DNA of 64,000 nucleotides from Mesomycoplasma neurolyticum. GTDB lineage: Bacteria; Bacillota_I; Bacilli_A; Mycoplasmatales; Metamycoplasmataceae. Below are positions 44,924 through 54,732 of this stretch, piece after piece (position 1 is the stretch's first letter; each line of letters starts with the position of its first letter). The stretch is from the NCBI RefSeq assembly GCF_900660485.1, contig NZ_LR214951.1, positions 915,559-979,558 of the forward strand, given 5' to 3'. Made by a program: the position numbers and the translations under genes. Under the pieces are notes generated by a model. It worked only from the letters and a program-made list of their open reading frames with translations. It was not told where the DNA came from and did not search any database.

Positions 44924-44963
44924 CAATATTAAAATAAAAGTTATTTATTTTAATCTTGTTTTT
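44924..44963 (+). terminator. Intra-operon hairpin after the binding protein
   Basis: 15-base arms 44924-44938 and 44944-44958 with one mismatch and loop AGTTA, followed by T5. It may reduce ATPase and permease transcription relative to the lipoprotein. Confidence 0.55.
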
Positions 44964-44990
44964 CATTTTTAAAATTTTAAAGGGGTTATT

Positions 44991-46553
44991 TTGCAGCAAG
45001 TTACAAATATTTTAGAATTAAAAAAAATAACTAAAAACTATGGCAAAACTTATGCCTTAAACGATGTAAGTTTTACTATTCCCAAAGGAGAAATAACAAG
45101 TTTAGTTGGTGAAAATGGTGCTGGTAAATCGACATTACTAAAAGTTTTATCAGGTGTTATTCCTTACAACTCATACAAAGGTGAATTATTTTTTAAAAAC
45201 AAAAAAATGGAATTTAAAAACATAAAATCATCAGAAAAAGCAGGTATCGCTATTATTCATCAAGAATTATCAATTTCTCCTTATTTAAGTATTTGTGAAA
45301 ATATTTTTGTTGGTGATTACATAAGCAAGTTTGGTGTTATTAACTGAAATGCAATGTATAAAAAATGTAAAAAATATTTAGATATGGTTGGACTAAAGGA
45401 AGATCCTTCAATTATAGCGGGAACATTAAGTGTAGCAAAAAAACAAATGGTAGAAATAGCAAAAGCTCTATCAAAAAATAGTGAAATTATTATTTTGGAT
45501 GAGCCAACTTCTTCATTGAATGATGAAGATAGTTTTAAGTTATTAGATATCATGAAATCCTTAAAAAAACAAAATATTACCTCTATTTTTGTTTCGCATA
45601 AACTTAATGAAGTTCAATATGTTTCTGACAATATTGTTGTTATAAGAGATGGCCAATTTATTTCACAATACAACAAAAAAAACACAAAAATTACAGAAGA
45701 ACAACTTATTAAAGATATTGTTGGTAGGTCTTTAGAGTCAAAATTTCCAGCTAAAGATCCTAATAGAAAAATTGGTGAACTTTGTTTTGAACTTAAGAAT
45801 ATTACAATTGCACACAAAACAATTCCTAATTATAATGTTGTTGAAAATTCATCTTTTAATGCTAGAAAAGGTGAAATTGTAGGACTTAGTGGTTTAGTAG
45901 GTTCAGGTAGAACAGAATTAATGCTCTCGATTTTTGGAAAATATTACAACAATATTTCTAGCGGTAAAGTACTTATCAAAGGTAAAGAAATGTATTTTTC
46001 AAATCCTAAAGACGCTATTAAAAATGGTGTTATGTATGCATCTGAAGATAGAAAAGAATTGGGATTAATTCAAATGTTTTCCATTGCTGATAATATTTCA
46101 TCAGCTTCTTTACATCTTTATTCAAAGTTAGGAATTTTACATAAAAATAAAGAAATAGTTAATATTTTGTCAAAAAAAGACAAAATTCAAATAAAAACGC
46201 AAGATGTTTTAAATGAAGTATCTTCACTATCAGGTGGGAATCAACAAAAAGTTGTTATTGCTAAAGCATTGACAACAAACTTTGATATTTTAATTATAGA
46301 TGAACCAACAAAAGGTATAGATGTTGGTTCAAAATATGAAATTTATAGCATTTTATTAGAATTAGCAAACCAAGGAAAAACAATTATTGTTATTTCTTCT
46401 GAAATAGAAGAATTGATGGGTATAACTGACCGTATTTTTGTTATGTCTCAAGGGAAAATTAAAGGTGAAATTTCAGCAAGTGAAGCAACACCAGAAAAAA
46501 TTATGAAAATAAGTATAGGAGGAGCTAATAATAATGAATCATTTGTTAAATAA
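44991..46553 (+). CDS. Sugar ABC transporter ATPase with two nucleotide-binding domains
   Basis: A 520-residue tandem ABC ATPase of the XylG/RbsA/MglA group. First domain: [16 protein letters not shown] (Walker A) and a degenerate signature [15 protein letters not shown] with LDEPTSSL. Second domain: a diverged P loop [28 protein letters not shown] and IDEPTKGID. The start is TTG 44991, with AGGGG six bases upstream; no ATG fits. Overlaps the permease by 20 bases. Confidence 0.93.
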
Positions 46554-47781
46554 TTTGAATGATTTGAAAAATAAATTAACAAATAATTATCAATTTTTTG
46601 TCCAAAAAACAAGATTACATTATGTAATAGAACATGTTAAAAAATTTTCAATGGCTTATATTTTGATAATTTTATTTTTGTCTTTTGGTATTAAAGACCC
46701 GCAATTATTTAGACCTGATCAAATAATAAACTTAATTCAAAATAATATATATATTTGAGTTTTATGTTTAGGGATGCTTTTAATAATAATTGCAGGTCAT
46801 ATAGACTTATCGGTGGGAACACTTTTAGGTTTTTTAGGTATTATTTCTGTTCAACTTTATAATTTGGTTGGTAATTCAGCTGGTTCCATTATATTGACAA
46901 CATTAATTATAATTTTAGTTGGTTTAATCCTTGGTTTAATGCAAGGATTTTTAGTAGGTTATGGAAAAATTCCTGCTTTTATTGTAACATTGGGTGGACT
47001 TATGCTTTTTCGAGGTTTGCAACTTTGAATCACCAACGGACAAACATTTCTTATTGATGGGAAGTATGATTCTTATTATGTGCAATTTGTTATAGGTTCC
47101 ATTCCTGATGTTAAAATAAACAATTTTTCTGTTTTTTCTTTTCTCTTTTTTGTAATCTCTGTAATTGTAGTTATTTTATTAAGACTTTGAGGAAGAAGAA
47201 ATAAAACAAAGTTTAAACTAAAAACACAAAATATTATTTTATTTATTGCTTCTCAGATTATAACTGTTTTATTATTTTTAGGTGTGGGTGTAGTAATTGC
47301 TTTAAGTTCACGTGGAATGCAATGATTTGTATTTTATTCAATATTAATAATTGTTGTATTTGTATTTTTAACACAAAATACAACATTTGGTAGATCTGTC
47401 TATGCGATAGGTGGTAATAAAAAAGCAGCAGCATTAAGTGGGATTAATATCAAAAGAAATACTACAATAATTTTTGGTATAATGGGTGCATTAGCTGGCT
47501 TTGCTGCAATAATTTATACTGGATATACAACCTCAGCAGCTAGTAATGTTGGTGAAGAATTTGCGCTTAATATTATTTCCGCTGTATTTATTGGTGGTGC
47601 ATCTGTATCTGGTGGTGTTGGAACAGTTGTTGGAACAATTTTAGGTGCAGCACTACTTCAAACAATCGATCAAGCTATGACAATAGCAAATTCAACAGTT
47701 GCAATTAAAAATGTCATCAAAGGATTAATATTAATTGCAGCAGTAGGTTGAGATGTTTTCTCAAATAGAAAAACTCGCTAA
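46534..47781 (+). CDS. Sugar ABC transporter permease (XylH/RbsC type)
   Basis: A 415-residue membrane subunit with about 10 or more TM helices. GHIDLSVGTLLGFLG is the classic RbsC-family motif, followed by PAFIVTLGGLMLFRGLQL, GRSVYAIGGNKKAAALSGIN (the ATPase contact loop) and FIGGASVSGGVGTVVGTILG. An insertion between TM blocks (about 210-250), longer than in RbsC, resembles XylH. A strong hairpin follows. Confidence 0.92.
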
Positions 47782-47830
47782 CTTTTTTAACATAAAATTT
47801 TTTCATAAACTTTTAAATATTTACTAAAAC

Positions 47831-47860
47831 AAAAAAGAGCAAATTTAATTGCTCTTTTTT
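47831..47860. terminator. Bidirectional terminator between sugar-ABC and rpiR
   Basis: Perfect 12-bp stem AAAAAAGAGCAA / TTGCTCTTTTTT with loop ATTTAA. Confidence 0.85.
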
Positions 47861-47872
47861 GTTTGAAATTTT

Positions 47873-48745
47873 TTATTTTTTAACTTTGTCTATTAGATCA
47901 TTTCATTCTTTTATACTTTTGTCAATACTGCTAAAAATAGTTTTGTTTCTATCTATTTTTCAGCTTAAATGAGCAAAAATAATATCAGCTAAAATAAAAG
48001 CAGAAATTTTTGATCCAATAGAACTAATTCTATAATTTTGATTTTGAGAATTAAATACTAAAACATTTTTTAAATATTCATTATTAGCAACTTCATGATT
48101 TTTAGTTCAAATAGAGTAAGCAACTTTATTTTCATTACTATATTTAATAATATTTTTAATTTCTAATGTTTCACAACTTTTAGAAATTAAAGTAATGTGC
48201 ATTTTCTCTTTCAATAAATCACTAAATGAAAAAAAATCATGAATTTGCTCAATAAATATTGTGTTAAAACCAATTTTTCTTAAATTTTTAGCAAAATATT
48301 TTGCTACCATTGCTGATTCTCCAATACCGAAAAAAACATTTAATTTTCTGTAATCAAACAATGTATTAATATATTTTTTGATGTTATCATTATCCTTGAT
48401 AATGTCAACAGTTTCTTGGACTGCAAATAAATAATGTGATTTAATATTACTAATTACATCATCCACTGTAAGAATTTCATCTACTTTATTAAAGCTAAAC
48501 ATTTTTAATTTCATTTGTCTTTGACTTACATAAACTTGTAAATCGTTTAGTGAATTAAAACCTAAGTTTCATGAAAATCTTGAAACTGTAGATTGTGATA
48601 AATTAGTTTCACGAGCTAATGATAGTGTATTTAGTTTTAAAAATTTATCTGTATTAGTTTCTATAAAATTTAAGATTTGTTGGTTAGAATTTGATAATTT
48701 TAAATTTTTAAGTATTTTACTTTCAATTATTGAATTATTTTTCAT
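47873..48745 (-). CDS. RpiR-family transcriptional regulator
   Basis: A 290-residue regulator. An N-terminal RpiR helix-turn-helix domain (SLARETNLSQSTVSRFSWNL, about 43-62) is followed by a SIS sugar-phosphate-binding domain (NVFFGIGESAMVAKYFAKNL and ITLISKSCETLEI). Such proteins respond to phosphorylated sugars or amino sugars. It starts nine bases after the PTS EIICB gene, so it is transcribed with it. The TTTTGCAAAA palindromes before the nagB and sugar-ABC operons are plausible targets (inference). Confidence 0.9.
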
Positions 48746-48754
48746 AATTAAAAA

Positions 48755-50485
48755 TTAAATTTCTTTGTTGATATTTTTTACAATTTCATTATTTAAAATT
48801 TCAGCTTCTACCCCAAAAATTGCATGGAATAAATTATCGCTAATTTTTATAACCCCAAAAGCACCAGCACTTTTTAAAGCTTCTTGGTTTACTTTTGAAC
48901 CATCTTTGACTTTGTATCTTAATCTTGTTGCACAATTTGCATAATCAACAATGTTATCTCATCCACCAAATGCTTTAACAATTTTTTGAGCTTTTGGTGA
49001 CATAACATCTTTAGATTGAGAAATTATTTCTTTATTTTCATGTGTAGTTGTATCTTCTTTGATTTTACCTTCGCCACGTCCAGGGGTGTTAAGGTTAAGT
49101 TGTTTAATTAAAAATGTTCCTATGAAGAAGTAAGCAGCACCAGTTAATAGACCAATAGGAATAATTCAGAATGGATTTGCCATTACTTTTGTTATTCCTG
49201 TAAATCCTGTTTCTTTAATAATAGCTAATGACTTAGTAATACTAATTGCAAAATCCATAAATCCAGCACTAAATCCAAATCCTAATTGAATTCCAAATAC
49301 ACCTGTAATAAATGCGAAAATTCCTGTTAAAATAGCATGTATTAAATATAAAAATGGTGATGCATATAAGAAAGCAAATTCAATTGGTTCAGTAATCCCT
49401 GAAATAAATGAAACAAGTGCAGCTGAACCAAATAATGCTATTACTCTTCTTTTTTGTTCTTTATTTTCAGCAGTAAAAACAAATGCCCCAACTAAAGCTG
49501 GAAGTCCAAACATCATCATTGGGAAAAACCCTGCTTGGAATAGTCCTCCTGGATTATCTTTTGCTTTTCCGCTTAAGAAAATATGAATGTCTCCGTTTAT
49601 TGTTTCACCATTTTCTGTTGTAAATTCTCCTAATTGGAATCAGAAAATGTTATTTGTAATGTGGTGTAGTCCAAATGGAATTAATAATCTATTTAAAAAT
49701 CCATAAACTCCCATAATAGAAGCTCTTGTGAATCTTACACCAGCAGTCATTTCTGCTCCAGGTTGTGTTGCTCTTGATAAAGAAATTGAAAGTTGTCAAA
49801 TTACATAAGCAACTCATGGGAAAATGATTGAATAAGCAAATGAAAAGATTACTGCAAATACAATTGCCATTGCAGGAATAAGTCTTCTACCTGAGAAGAA
49901 ACCTAATACTTTTGGTAATTCAACATCGTTAAATTTATTATATATTCAAGCTACAAAAGCTCCAACAATAATAGCAGTTAATATGTTACCACCTAAAACA
50001 GCATTATATTTTCCACCAAATAATTCTTTAAATCCTTTAACTGGTAAAGGTATCTCAGTATAATCATTAATAAATCTTGGATCAATTTTTTCTAAAATTT
50101 CTTTAGTTTCTTTATCTTGATATCCTGTTTTACTAATTTCTTTTATAGCTCCGAAGTTTACATCTTGGTAAATTACACCAGATAATATCGGTACTAAAGC
50201 AGCCACTATAAACATAGCAACAAGCCCTGCAAAGGCGGCTTCACCACGTCTTTCTTTTGTAAAACCAAAAGCTAAACCAACAGCAAATAATAAATATAAA
50301 TTATCAAATATTACACCACCTGCTTGTGTAATAATTTGTTGCATTAAATTTGAAAATGCTGTATCAGTAGGAATGTCAGCACCTATTCTTAACAAAATAG
50401 CAGCAACTGGTAAAACAGCAATTGGGAACATTAAAGTTGTTCCAATTTGTCCAATTTTTGCAAAAATCTTTTTAAATGTTGACAT
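48755..50485 (-). CDS. PTS EIICB permease, glucose family
   Basis: A 576-residue PTS transporter. EIIC starts IGQIGTTLMFPIAVLPVAAI and includes PFGLHHITNNIFWFQLGEF and ISGITEPIEFAFLY. The C-terminal EIIB domain has YANCATRLRYKVKDG (Cys518). It is paralogous to the EIICB at 40904-42583; no EIIA is fused. A G6 run precedes the ATG as an unusual ribosome site. The start overlaps the stop of the small membrane gene upstream (TAATG), and rpiR follows. Glucose is the likeliest substrate. Confidence 0.92.
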
Positions 50486-50889
50486 TATTTAACCCCCCTT
50501 TTATTTGTGGAAAGTTTTGAATTATTTAAAAATCATTTATTTACAACAACTGTACTTACAATTGCAGCAAAAAACACTAAAACAAAAATAAATGAAAAAC
50601 TAGCAATTATATTTGCTCTAAGAGCATTAGCAGCATCAATAGATTCTTTTAACATAATAGAATCTTTTACTTCCTGATAAAAATCTTTAGCGATTTTTAA
50701 TGCTTTCTCTTCTAAAAGAAAATTATATATAGTAAAATTTTCTTGGTCAATTGGAGAAATATCAGTTTTTTTGTAAAGTGTTAATAATAATATAACAGTG
50801 AGTAATAAAAAAGAAAATAAAATTCATAAAATTATGTAAATTCATTTTTCTTTTTTTGTTTCACTAAAGTTTATATTCCGTAAAAACAA
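50485..50889 (-). CDS. Small two-TM protein translationally coupled to PTS EIICB
   Basis: A 134-residue protein with TM helices at about 16-38 (IIL, LFSFLLLTVILLLTLY) and 91-114, and a helical charged loop between. The start is inferred as TTG 50887-50889, with AAAGGA about nine bases upstream; there is no earlier ATG in frame. The frame is unbroken with TGA = Trp and its TAA overlaps the EIICB ATG, so it is likely real. Not recognised. A role in the sugar transporter's assembly or sensing is only a guess. Confidence 0.55.
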
Positions 50890-50914
50890 TTTTTATATTC
50901 CTTTCTTTTATTTT

Positions 50915-50943
50915 AAAAAAATCGCAACTAAGAATATAGTTGC
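50915..50943 (-). terminator. Hairpin plus U run before the PTS operon
   Basis: GCAACTA (50924-50930) and TAGTTGC (50937-50943) form a 7-bp stem; on the minus strand it is followed by GA and T7. It could be a second folA terminator or an attenuator in the PTS leader. Confidence 0.5.
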
Positions 50944-50951
50944 TTAAATAA

Positions 50952-50957
50952 ATTATG
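50952..50957 (-). promoter_or_regulatory. Candidate -10 for the PTS-rpiR operon
   Basis: Minus strand TGCATAAT. Initiation would fall near 50945, right before the hairpin at 50924-50943. Confidence 0.35.
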
Positions 50958-50966
50958 CATTTGAGT

Positions 50967-51019
50967 AAATTTAAAAAATACTTTTTGAATGTTTTATTCA
51001 GAAAGTATTTTTTAAATTT
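50967..51019. terminator. Very long hairpin terminator downstream of folA
   Basis: Arms 50967-50990 and 50996-51019 pair over 24 bp with one G-T pair and a 5-base loop. The stem contains A6/T6 runs, so it can end transcription from either side. Confidence 0.85.
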
Positions 51020-51129
51020 TTAGATTTATTTTTTTATGAATAATATTGAATAAATCATTCATAAATTTTTCAAAATTAGGATATTTTGCATATATTTTTT
51101 GTTCACTATGTAAGATAAGTGTTTTAAAA

Positions 51130-51603
51130 TTATTTTTTCTTATAATAAAAAACAGTAAATTTTTGATATTTAACAGGATCTTTGTGTTGATAAAAATTAC
51201 TAAAATCTACTTTTAAATATTTATTACCTTCATAATTTCCTTCAACAATTGAAACAATTAATTTATCACATAGAGGAATTAATTGTTGGTATACATACAA
51301 TCCACCTGTGATATAAAGGTCTTCATTTGGATTATTTTTATATTTTTTTATTAATTCTTTATAGTCATAAACAACCTCTACATCTGGGTGGTCTATTTTA
51401 AAATCTTTTTCATGTGATAAAACAAACATTTTTCTATTATCTAAAATTTTAGGCAATGAAAAAAATGTATTTTTTCCCATTAATAATGTTTTGTTTAAAG
51501 TTGTATTACGAAAATGTTGAAATTCCTCCTTAATATATCATGGCATTTGGTTGTCTTTACCAATCAAACCATCTTTTGTCATTGCTCAAATTGCTATAAT
51601 CAT
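51130..51603 (-). CDS. folA: Dihydrofolate reductase
   Basis: A 157-residue DHFR reducing dihydrofolate with [26 protein letters not shown] is the N-terminal substrate loop (two Trp as TGA), then [12 protein letters not shown] and the NADPH-binding [13 protein letters not shown]. It lies two bases after thyA, so dTMP synthesis and folate recycling are coupled. Confidence 0.93.
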
Positions 51604-51605
51604 AT

Positions 51606-52469
51606 TTAAACAGCTACTTCTCCTTTTATTATTGAATCATGTTTATAATTTTTTAGTTCAATATCTTCGAATTTAATATTGAAAATGTTTTTATTTGTAT
51701 TAATTGAAACAATTGGTAATTTTTTTGGTACTCTTGTTAACTGAAGATTTACTTGTTCAATATGATTTACATAAATATGAGCATCACCAATTGTATGGAC
51801 AAAATCACCAAGTTCTAAATTACATTCATTTGCAATTAAAATAGTTAATAATGCATATGATGCAATGTTAAAAGGAACACCTAAAAAAGCATCTGCACTT
51901 CTTTGATAAAGTTGACATGATAATTTATTGTTTGATACGTAAAACTGAAATAATGTATGACAAGGTGGGAGCATCATGTCTTTGATTTCAGTGGGATTTC
52001 ATGAAGAAACAATTAATCTTCTAGAATTAGGATTTTTTTTAATTTCTTCAACTGTTTCTTTTAGTTGATCAATTCCTAAAAAATTTCTTCATTGCTTACC
52101 ATACACAGGACCTAAATCACCAAATTCATTAGCAAAATTATCATCGTTTTTAATTTTGCTAATGAATTCATTTAAACTTTCGCCTTGAAATTTCGAACTT
52201 TTTTTGTAATTTTCATATGGTCATTCGTTTCAAATATTCACATTATTATCTACTAAATATTTAATATTTGTACTACCTTTCATAAATCAAAGTAATTCAT
52301 GTACTATTGCATTAAAATTAGTTTTTTTTGTCGTCACCAAAGGAAAGCCTTTATTTAAATTAAAACGCATTTGGTAACCAAAAGCACTAATTGTATCAAT
52401 CGATGTTCTATTTTTTTTATGTTGTCCATTTTTTATAATTCATTTTAAAAAATCATGATATTGTTTCAT
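51606..52469 (-). CDS. thyA: Thymidylate synthase
   Basis: A 287-residue ThyA making dTMP from dUMP with methylene-tetrahydrofolate. The catalytic Cys170 is in [32 protein letters not shown] and [15 protein letters not shown] are the dUMP and folate sites. GGTGG precedes the ATG. Typical thyA-folA pair. Many mollicutes rely on thymidine salvage, so this pair indicates a more self-sufficient lineage. Confidence 0.95.
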
Positions 52470-52773
52470 TATTTTTTCCACCTTATTTTTACAAAAATTT
52501 TAATAAAAAAAATAATTTTTATAACTAAAAAAAATAATATTTTTTATTTGTAAAAAAAATGCAAAAAAAAGTTATAATTTTTTACATTTTTACTAGAAAT
52601 TAAACTTGTATAGTAATTTATTAATTATTTTTATAAAAAAAATATTAAATTCTACATTTACTATTAAAAAAATAACAAAAATAATATTATAATTGTAAAG
52701 TTAAAACACAAATTATGTAGTTTTAGTGCTTTTTCAATGCATTTAAAAAAAGAAAGTCTTAAATAAAAAAAAT
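52470..52773. other. 304-base divergent thyA/parE spacer
   Basis: Almost pure A/T with several homopolymer runs. A promoter-like string TTTGTA, A-rich spacer with A8 (52563-52570), GT and TATAAT (52573-52578) resembles the nagB promoter. A second TATAAT (52688-52693) is closer to parE. No ORF or RNA gene seen. Confidence 0.6.
52688..52693 (+). promoter_or_regulatory. -10 box for parE-parC
   Basis: TATAAT, 80 bases before the parE ATG, giving a leader of about 74 bases with AAGAAAG upstream of an A-rich start region. Confidence 0.45.
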
Positions 52774-54732
52774 ATGAAAAAAGAAAAATTTATTGAATAT
52801 AATGCTGATAGTATAAAAATACTTCGTGGTTTAGAAGGTGTTAAAAAAAGACCTGGAATGTATATAGGTTCAACAGATGAAAGAGGACTTCACCATTTAT
52901 TGTGAGAAATAGTAGATAATGCTGTTGATGAATCATTAGCAGGTTTTGCTAATAAAATTAATGTAACTCTTAAAAAAGATGGTTCAGTAATAGTTGAAGA
53001 TAATGGTCGTGGTATTCCTATTGATATTAATAAAGAAACTAATTTATCAGGTGTTGAATTAGTTTTTACAGAATTACATGCAGGAGCAAAATTTAATGAA
53101 GGAGCATATAAAACATCAGGTGGTTTACATGGTGTGGGATCTTCTGTAGTTAATGCACTTTCAAAATTTATTAGTGTAACTGTTTGACAGAATCAAAAAG
53201 AATATTTAACTATTTTTGAAAATGGTGGAGTTATAAAACAAAAAACCACTTTAGTTGGTAAGACTAATAAAAGGGGTACATATGTTAGGTTTTTACCTGA
53301 TTATGAAATTTTTAGAAATAGCAAATTTTCTTTTGAAGTTATTAGTGAAAGATTACGTGAAACATCTTTTTTATTAAAAAATGTAACTATTAGTTTACAA
53401 GATGAAAATAGTGGACAACATGAAATTTTTAGTTATGAAAATGGAATAAAAGCTTTTATTGAGTTTGTTAATGACTCGAAAGATCCAATTCATAGTGAAA
53501 TCGCAACATTCCATGATGCGAAAACTTTAATTGATGTAGAGTTTGGTTTTCAATATACAAATAGTTATAATGAAAATATTATTTCTTTTGTAAATAATGT
53601 TAAAACTAATGATGGTGGAACACATGAAACTGCAGCTAAAACTGCATTTACAAAAGTTTTTAATGAATATGTTCAAGAAAAAAATATTTTAAAAAATAAA
53701 AATGTTTTTGAAGGCAGTGACATTAGAGAAGGACTCACTTTAATTATTTCACTTAAAATTCCTGAATCTATTTTAGAGTTTGTTGGTCAAACAAAAACTA
53801 AATTAGGTACAGCAGAAGCAAAAGCAATAGTTGAAGAAGTTGTTTATCGTGAACTTAAGTTTTGAATTAATGAAAACAAAGAACAAACTATTAAAATTAT
53901 TGATAAAATTAAACATTCTTATGAAACAAGACTAGCAGCTAGACAAGCAAAATTTGAAAGCAAAAAAACCAAAAGTGTTTTGAATGATAAAAAGAATTTA
54001 TCTGGTAAACTTACACCAGCACAAAGCAAAAATTTCAAAGAAAGAGAATTATTTTTAGTTGAAGGTGACTCTGCTGGAGGTAGTGCAAAACTTGGAAGAG
54101 ATAAAAAAATTCAAGCTATTTTACCATTAAAAGGTAAAGTAATTAATGCTGAAAAATCTAAATTTATTGAAATTATCAAAAATGATGAAATCACAACAAT
54201 TATTAATGCAATAGGTGCAGGGGCTGGTAATGATTTCAATATCAAAAATTGCCAATATGGCAAAATTATAATTATGACCGATGCTGATACAGATGGGGCA
54301 CATATTCAAATTTTATTACTAACATTTTTATATCGTTACATGAAACCCCTTATTGAGAATGAAATGATTTACATTGCACAACCGCCTTTATATAAAATTA
54401 CTGTAAAGAAAAACAATCAAATTTTTTATGCTTGAAATGAAGAAGAATTAAAAGAAATTTCAGAAAAGCATAAAAATTTTGAAATTCAAAGATATAAAGG
54501 TTTGGGTGAGATGAACTCTGAACAATTGTGAGATACAACAATGAATCCAGCAACTAGAACATTAATCAAAGTAAATATTGATGATGCGATTTTAACAGAA
54601 AGAAAAGTTTCAATTTTGATGGGTGATAAAATTGACATGCGTAAGCAATGAATTAATAAACATGTTAACTTTGAAATAAGTGATAATTTTAAAGTTAAAA
54701 TAACTAAGGAGAATGATGAGCGCGAAATATAA
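52774..54732 (+). CDS. parE: DNA topoisomerase IV subunit B
   Basis: A 652-residue type II topoisomerase ATPase subunit. GHKL ATPase motifs: [22 protein letters not shown] and [15 protein letters not shown]. The Toprim part has [18 protein letters not shown] and [12 protein letters not shown], and RYKGLGEMN closes it. [15 protein letters not shown] and the adjoining subunit favour ParE over GyrB. It decatenates chromosomes with ParC. parC begins inside its last codons. Confidence 0.92.

Noticed and set aside
44682..44999. 105-codon minus-strand ORF
   Set aside because: Antisense to the sugar-binding lipoprotein and the intergenic hairpin; no family likeness.
52470..52773. Search for an RNA gene or replication origin in the longest gene-free stretch
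   Set aside because: No GC-rich stem structure, no tRNA cloverleaf and no DnaA boxes seen; only promoter-like elements.
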